Below, one piece after another: positions 60,572 through 64,000 of a DNA stretch of 64,000 bases (positions are counted from its first letter, which is position 1; each line of letters begins with the position of its first letter). Source of the DNA: an uncultured Collinsella sp. GTDB lineage: Bacteria; Actinomycetota; Coriobacteriia; Coriobacteriales; Coriobacteriaceae. Both the position numbers and the translations under genes were made by a program. The stretch is taken from assembly GCA_938023705.1 (NCBI GenBank), contig CALJDJ010000095.1:4237-68236 (forward strand), in the 5' to 3' direction. The notes under the pieces are model-generated. The model was not told where the DNA came from, made no database searches, and saw nothing but the letters and a program-made list of their open reading frames with translations.

Positions 60572-62005
60572 ATGTACGAATCCGCGTTCTCTTTGCCACG
60601 CCTCACCGCTGCCATCATTTCGCGCGCACTCAATCTGGAACAAGGCAGTCGCTTGCGCGTCGTTCGACTACCCGATTCGCTCGATGCCGACCTGCTCAAT
60701 ACGTGCCTCTTCATGAATAAAAGCGTCTTTCCCAGCATTTGCGAACTTGAACCAGGAGAGCGGGACGACGTCGACGGCCCCGCTCCGGTGCTTATCGACG
60801 CTACGGGCTATCACCGCAATACTCACGACAAAGAAATTCGCTTATGCGAGGCCCTTATCAACGATCTGGAGCCGGGCTATTTAGGCTTTTGCGATTGGGA
60901 CCCCTTTGTTTGGTGCCTCTATGCGCTCGCGCTTTCCGGTCGAAGCAGGGCAGCGGTATTACTGCCAGCAGGTCTAATAGATAAAGCCGAGCAGGCGCGC
61001 ACGGTTCTCATGCGCGAAGGACTCATCGAGCGTGTCGTCTATTTCCCGCACAGCGAACCCAGCAGTTACAAGATGTGCGAGCTCATCGTCTTGTCAACGG
61101 AGAACCGCAGCGTCACATTCCACAACCTGTCCAGCTTCACTCGCTACATGTTGCCAACCCCCGCGAACGAAGAATCCTGCCCGCCCCTAGCTATTGCACC
61201 GGATTGGTCCCGCGTTAGCCTCGCTCAACATCAGACCTCTCCCATAGAGACAATCGTTCTCGAGACGCGTGAGCTACTCCAGCACCATGCCCCACTCTCG
61301 TGGGGCAAAATCAGCCTTATCAGCCTTACCCGAAACTACAGCGCCACGCTTGGTGACGCTTTTACGCGAGTGGCGCCATTCATGCCCCGCGAGAGCACCA
61401 CATCGAACGACGTTGATGCGATCGAGGTTCGCCGCATCTCATCTCAGGATTTTCAAGACGGCAACCTTCTGCCCGCAGACGCTGTAGAAAGCGCAAACGG
61501 CTCGGATTCCAAAATCGTAAAGGTGAACCCCAGCGTTCTCGATCGCTACGAACTCCGCGCTGGAGATATCGTCATGCCACGCATGCTGGGTCGCTACGGC
61601 GCGTCCAACCTGCTCGTCGTCAGCGCCGATGACGCGAAGCAACACCTGGTTGCTTCGCATAACACCACCGTCATTCGCCCGTCGTTCCAAACGATGACCG
61701 AAGAGGAGCGCGTGGTGTTTTCGGAGATAATCGTTGGATACCTTACAGAAGGCCATGGAGCGCAGCTGATTCAAGCATTAACCGAAGCAGCCAGCATCCG
61801 CGCCATCCGCCCTAACGACCTGTTCGAGATCGAAGTCCCGCCGGCGCTCGACCCGCGCACGCGCGAGTACAGCGAATCCATCAATCGCTTCGCCGAGGTC
61901 GTAGACGCAAAGAAACAAGCCGAGGCTGCCATCGCCCAAGCCCAGCGCGACCTCGAAGTCGCAAAGAAGGCCGTCACTCTGGTGGTCGACCAGACCTGCG
62001 AATAG
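60572..62005 (+). CDS. HsdM/HsdS-like protein without methylase motif (copy 2)
   Basis: This 477-aa protein has the HsdM-type back part (SRAAVLLPAGLIDKAEQART, REGLIERVVYFP) and an S-subunit-like recognition part (LRAGDIVMPRMLGRYGASNL), ending in a coiled coil rich in Ala, Lys and Glu. It lacks the AdoMet and NPPY motifs, so it should not methylate. Overall plan matches the product at 46164, though the two are diverged. AAAGGG precedes the ATG at 60572. Confidence 0.75.
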   Translation: MYESAFSLPRLTAAIISRALNLEQGSRLRVVRLPDSLDADLLNTCLFMNKSVFPSICELEPGERDDVDGPAPVLIDATGYHRNTHDKEIRLCEALINDLEPGYLGFCDWDPFVWCLYALALSGRSRAAVLLPAGLIDKAEQARTVLMREGLIERVVYFPHSEPSSYKMCELIVLSTENRSVTFHNLSSFTRYMLPTPANEESCPPLAIAPDWSRVSLAQHQTSPIETIVLETRELLQHHAPLSWGKISLISLTRNYSATLGDAFTRVAPFMPRESTTSNDVDAIEVRRISSQDFQDGNLLPADAVESANGSDSKIVKVNPSVLDRYELRAGDIVMPRMLGRYGASNLLVVSADDAKQHLVASHNTTVIRPSFQTMTEEERVVFSEIIVGYLTEGHGAQLIQALTEAASIRAIRPNDLFEIEVPPALDPRTREYSESINRFAEVVDAKKQAEAAIAQAQRDLEVAKKAVTLVVDQTCE

Positions 62006-62026
62006 TGCATAGGCAGTAGAAACGTC

Positions 62027-62065
62027 TTAAGCCGGCGACAGGAACTAATTCTGCCGCCGGCTTAA
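62027..62065. terminator. Hairpin between convergent genes at 62 kb
   Basis: TTAAGCCGGCG pairs with CGCCGGCTTAA around an 18-base loop containing CAG/CTG. It separates the HsdS-like gene from the convergent abiEii gene. The T-run is weak. Confidence 0.7.
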
Positions 62066-62074
62066 CTATCTAGC

Positions 62075-62965
62075 CTATTCCCATCCCGTGGTCTGAGGAT
62101 TCCATTTGCGCACATTCGCCGAATGATTAAAGCACGGTGTATACAACCGATTGACAACCTCTTCTGCCCCAGCAATGTCCCCCGCGAGATCAAGTACCTC
62201 CGCCTGCCTCGCCATCTTTACGTACTGTGCAGAACCATTTTGTTTCCACCAGAGAGGCGCCACGAACTCTTCCGGCATTGCCACCTTGCGGACAGACGCT
62301 TCTTTCTCGACCCTCTCGACAAGCGTAGCCCCATCGACGAAGCAAGTTTTCGCGTACACCAAGATGTCGACTATATCCTTGATTCGCGAAGAGGCACGGC
62401 CCTCATGCATCTCTATCATTGCGAGCAATTTATCTGCAAGGGCACTCTCCACTCGGCATACTCGATAGTCGCAGACTGGGAGCCCCTCGATATTCAGACG
62501 ATCGATCGGCGCAAGAACCTCAGGCTCAAGTCCCCGCACTTCATCAATTACCAAGTCAATTGAAATTGGCTGTAGCTTCTTGGTTCCCATAAAGGGGGTG
62601 AACCACACCTTCGCACCGCACCGATACTCATCTTCTTCTTTGATCTGCTCTGCACGATCAAAGACGAACGAAACGAAATCCTCCAGATCAATCGAAGCAG
62701 CCTGCACCAGATCGACAATAGCCTCTTCGAGACTCTCCTCTTGAGCAACCAAGTCAATATCTCTTGTGACACGTGCATCGAGTGTTCGCGCCAGGACGCT
62801 TTGACCACCTTTAAGCACAAAACGGCAGTCATCTTCTGAAAAAACGCGACATAGGAAGCGATGAAAGTAGAAACCAACGATTGCCCGATTAGTATCCATT
62901 GGTGATTCTCTTGCGGCATTTCTAACAGCCATCTCCAATGCGGCAGGCGTTTTGTACTTCACCAT
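62075..62965 (-). CDS. AbiEii-type nucleotidyltransferase toxin
   Basis: AbiEii toxins are DNA polymerase-beta-like nucleotidyltransferases that act as the toxin of an abortive-infection pair. The 296-aa protein has the KGG (52-54) and DID (69-71) motifs in FVLKGGQSVLARTLDARVTRDIDLVA and later DYRVCRVESALADKLLAM. It follows the antitoxin gene by 15 bases. The toxin role is from family knowledge. Confidence 0.92.
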   Translation of the reverse strand: MVKYKTPAALEMAVRNAARESPMDTNRAIVGFYFHRFLCRVFSEDDCRFVLKGGQSVLARTLDARVTRDIDLVAQEESLEEAIVDLVQAASIDLEDFVSFVFDRAEQIKEEDEYRCGAKVWFTPFMGTKKLQPISIDLVIDEVRGLEPEVLAPIDRLNIEGLPVCDYRVCRVESALADKLLAMIEMHEGRASSRIKDIVDILVYAKTCFVDGATLVERVEKEASVRKVAMPEEFVAPLWWKQNGSAQYVKMARQAEVLDLAGDIAGAEEVVNRLYTPCFNHSANVRKWNPQTTGWE

Positions 62966-62980
62966 GTCCTCCGTTTCGCA

Positions 62981-63604
62981 TTACCCGTTCAGTACCATCA
63001 GCAAAGGCGCCATCAGCTCGCGTCGTTTGGCGGTTTTAGAGTTCTCTTCTACAAGATCCTTCAGCCGTTGTATATCGAGTCCACGTCCAAGCGCATCGTG
63101 ATAGGCATCGATAATTAATGAGGGATCCTCGCAATCGAGGCAAAGATCGACAAGCGCGCGCTCGGGTTTAGTTACCGGCAGGCCGTCGAGCCAAACGATG
63201 TCCCGCTCAGCAATCTCGCGCTTTACAAAAGAAAGGGATTCGTTTCTTGTATTGATACGCATGGGCGCGGTCATCCTGTAGGGGGACAGATAGAAATCGC
63301 CCATTTGCTGTAGGTTCGCCGCTGTCGTACCGCTCACGGCGATGCCATCCCACTGACGTTTTCTCTCCCACGCGCAAAGGGAGGGATTGGTGAGCTTCCA
63401 AAAGGCGTTGAGTTCGTCGGTGTCTCGGCGCTGCGTTCCAGACATCCGGTAGGCGCCGTGGCATATCCGTTCAAGACGCCCTGCGCGGCATGAGTGCGCC
63501 AGCGCATCTCGAGAGATGTCCATGCGAGCCGCCTGGGCTGTGGTGAACACGCCCTCGCTCTCGGAAAGCTCGCTTATCGCCGCTATGTTGCTAAAGTACT
63601 TCAT
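62981..63604 (-). CDS. AbiEi-type antitoxin / transcription regulator
   Basis: This 207-aa protein has an N-terminal winged helix (about residues 1-55, ISELSESEGVFTTAQAARMD) and the AbiEi domain with HGAYRMS, the ERALVDLC stretch and KRRELMAPLLMVLNG. It would neutralise the toxin encoded next and repress the operon. The start at 63604 sits 7 bases after a -10 box, so the mRNA is probably leaderless; the open frame to 63655 lies in the promoter. Confidence 0.92.
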   Translation of the reverse strand: MKYFSNIAAISELSESEGVFTTAQAARMDISRDALAHSCRAGRLERICHGAYRMSGTQRRDTDELNAFWKLTNPSLCAWERKRQWDGIAVSGTTAANLQQMGDFYLSPYRMTAPMRINTRNESLSFVKREIAERDIVWLDGLPVTKPERALVDLCLDCEDPSLIIDAYHDALGRGLDIQRLKDLVEENSKTAKRRELMAPLLMVLNG

Positions 63605-63610
63605 GCTGCA

Positions 63611-63638
63611 ATTGTAGGATATTTTCATACTTTTGCAA
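63611..63638 (-). promoter_or_regulatory. abiE promoter giving a leaderless mRNA
   Basis: On the minus strand TTGCAA (63638-63633) and TACAAT (63616-63611) are 16 bases apart. The -10 box ends six bases before the ATG at 63604, so transcription would start at the start codon. There is no ribosome site. Confidence 0.7.
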
Positions 63639-63723
63639 CGTGATTTTTGATCCATTAGATCCGTTTGCCTTGTTTACCCCATTTCTGACGCCGTTTTGCA
63701 CCGGCACCCCATCCCCCGCTATT

Positions 63724-63903
63724 GAGGTCTAATACTTTTCCGCGAAGTGAACGGCTGTTTTTGGACCCCTGAAACATCCGCATTTTTCGGCGGCAAAATC
63801 GTGGGATTTCAGCATTGAAACCGCAGGAAGCGGCACCTCTAAAGTGTCGATGCTTCGGGGGTCCGTTTTCACTCGTTCACTTCTCGAAAAAGTATTAGAC
63901 CTC
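63724..63903. mobile_element. Foldback (MITE-like) element
   Basis: A 30-base arm starting GAGGTCTAATACTTTT (63724-63753) recurs inverted at 63874-63903 with two mismatches. Inside it, further pairing continues: GGACCCC faces GGGGTCC, and CATC faces GATG, giving arms of about 64 bases in a 180-bp unit. It encodes no gene. The last 97 bases of the window after it show nothing further. Confidence 0.75.
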
Positions 63904-64000
63904 GCTATCAGCTGTCCCAAAGATCAGACCGCCCCTCCTTCACGCCGGTGGCGCGCGCAGACGTGGTGTAAGAGCGTCCCGAGGTCCGTCGCTGCAAGTC

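Noticed and set aside
46164..62005. A complete type I restriction system
   Set aside because: The two HsdM/HsdS-like proteins lack the methylase active site and no HsdR gene is present.
1..64000. CRISPR array, rRNA or tRNA genes
   Set aside because: No regularly spaced repeat series, no conserved TψC-type arm and no rRNA stretch was seen on either strand.

Overview
This is a chromosomal window from a high-GC Gram-positive bacterium. The class Coriobacteriia, most likely Collinsella or a close relative, fits best. That placement is inference: it rests on the overall GC-rich codon use, FabK as the only enoyl-ACP reductase, a fused accDA gene, an MPATG-type sortase signal and frequent TTG/GTG starts. 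No rRNA, tRNA or CRISPR array was found.

Bases 1-15100 are core genome. The 3' end of fusA is followed by rpsJ, which has its own terminator. Monofunctional birA is divergent from a complete type II fatty-acid operon: fabH-acpP-fabK-fabD-fabG-fabF-accB-fabZ-accC-accDA. Two near-identical palindromic operators lie in the shared promoter region. BirA biotinylates the AccB carrier made from the opposite strand. An orphan PTS EIIC, a CDF metal exporter and a histidine phosphatase follow. Bases 15100-33300 are ordinary chromosome: pcrA, uppP, a universal stress protein, a Bce-type two-component pair, purH, a GNAT enzyme, a DUF2207 membrane protein, gluQ, a TacA/TacT toxin-antitoxin pair, three adjacent metallophosphoesterases and a small Cys-rich membrane protein. 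RAYT/REP-type palindromes and one MITE-like element sit in the gaps. Bases 33318-36668 encode a large Ala-rich coiled-coil surface protein with a central CAP domain and a sortase signal.

From about 37 kb to the end the window is a defence or mobile island. It opens with a five-gene minus-strand cassette: two membrane proteins, a ClpX-like unfoldase that keeps a ClpP-docking-type VGFG loop, a helicase fused to a PD-(D/E)xK nuclease, and an unrecognised 631-aa protein. I consider this the best candidate for an undescribed system. After it come two catalytically empty HsdM/HsdS-like proteins (46.2 and 60.6 kb), several orphan and membrane proteins, a 73-bp double-hairpin repeat in two copies (one beside a decayed paralogue), a restriction-modification locus with two endonucleases and a MerR-type HTH-fused C5 methyltransferase behind a perfect palindrome, a ClpP-like protease, a VirD4/TraG-type ATPase with an unknown partner, an AbiE toxin-antitoxin pair with a leaderless-type promoter, and a 180-bp foldback element.

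The island's ClpX-like ATPase and ClpP-like peptidase could form one proteolytic machine. This is inference from conserved residues and proximity only.
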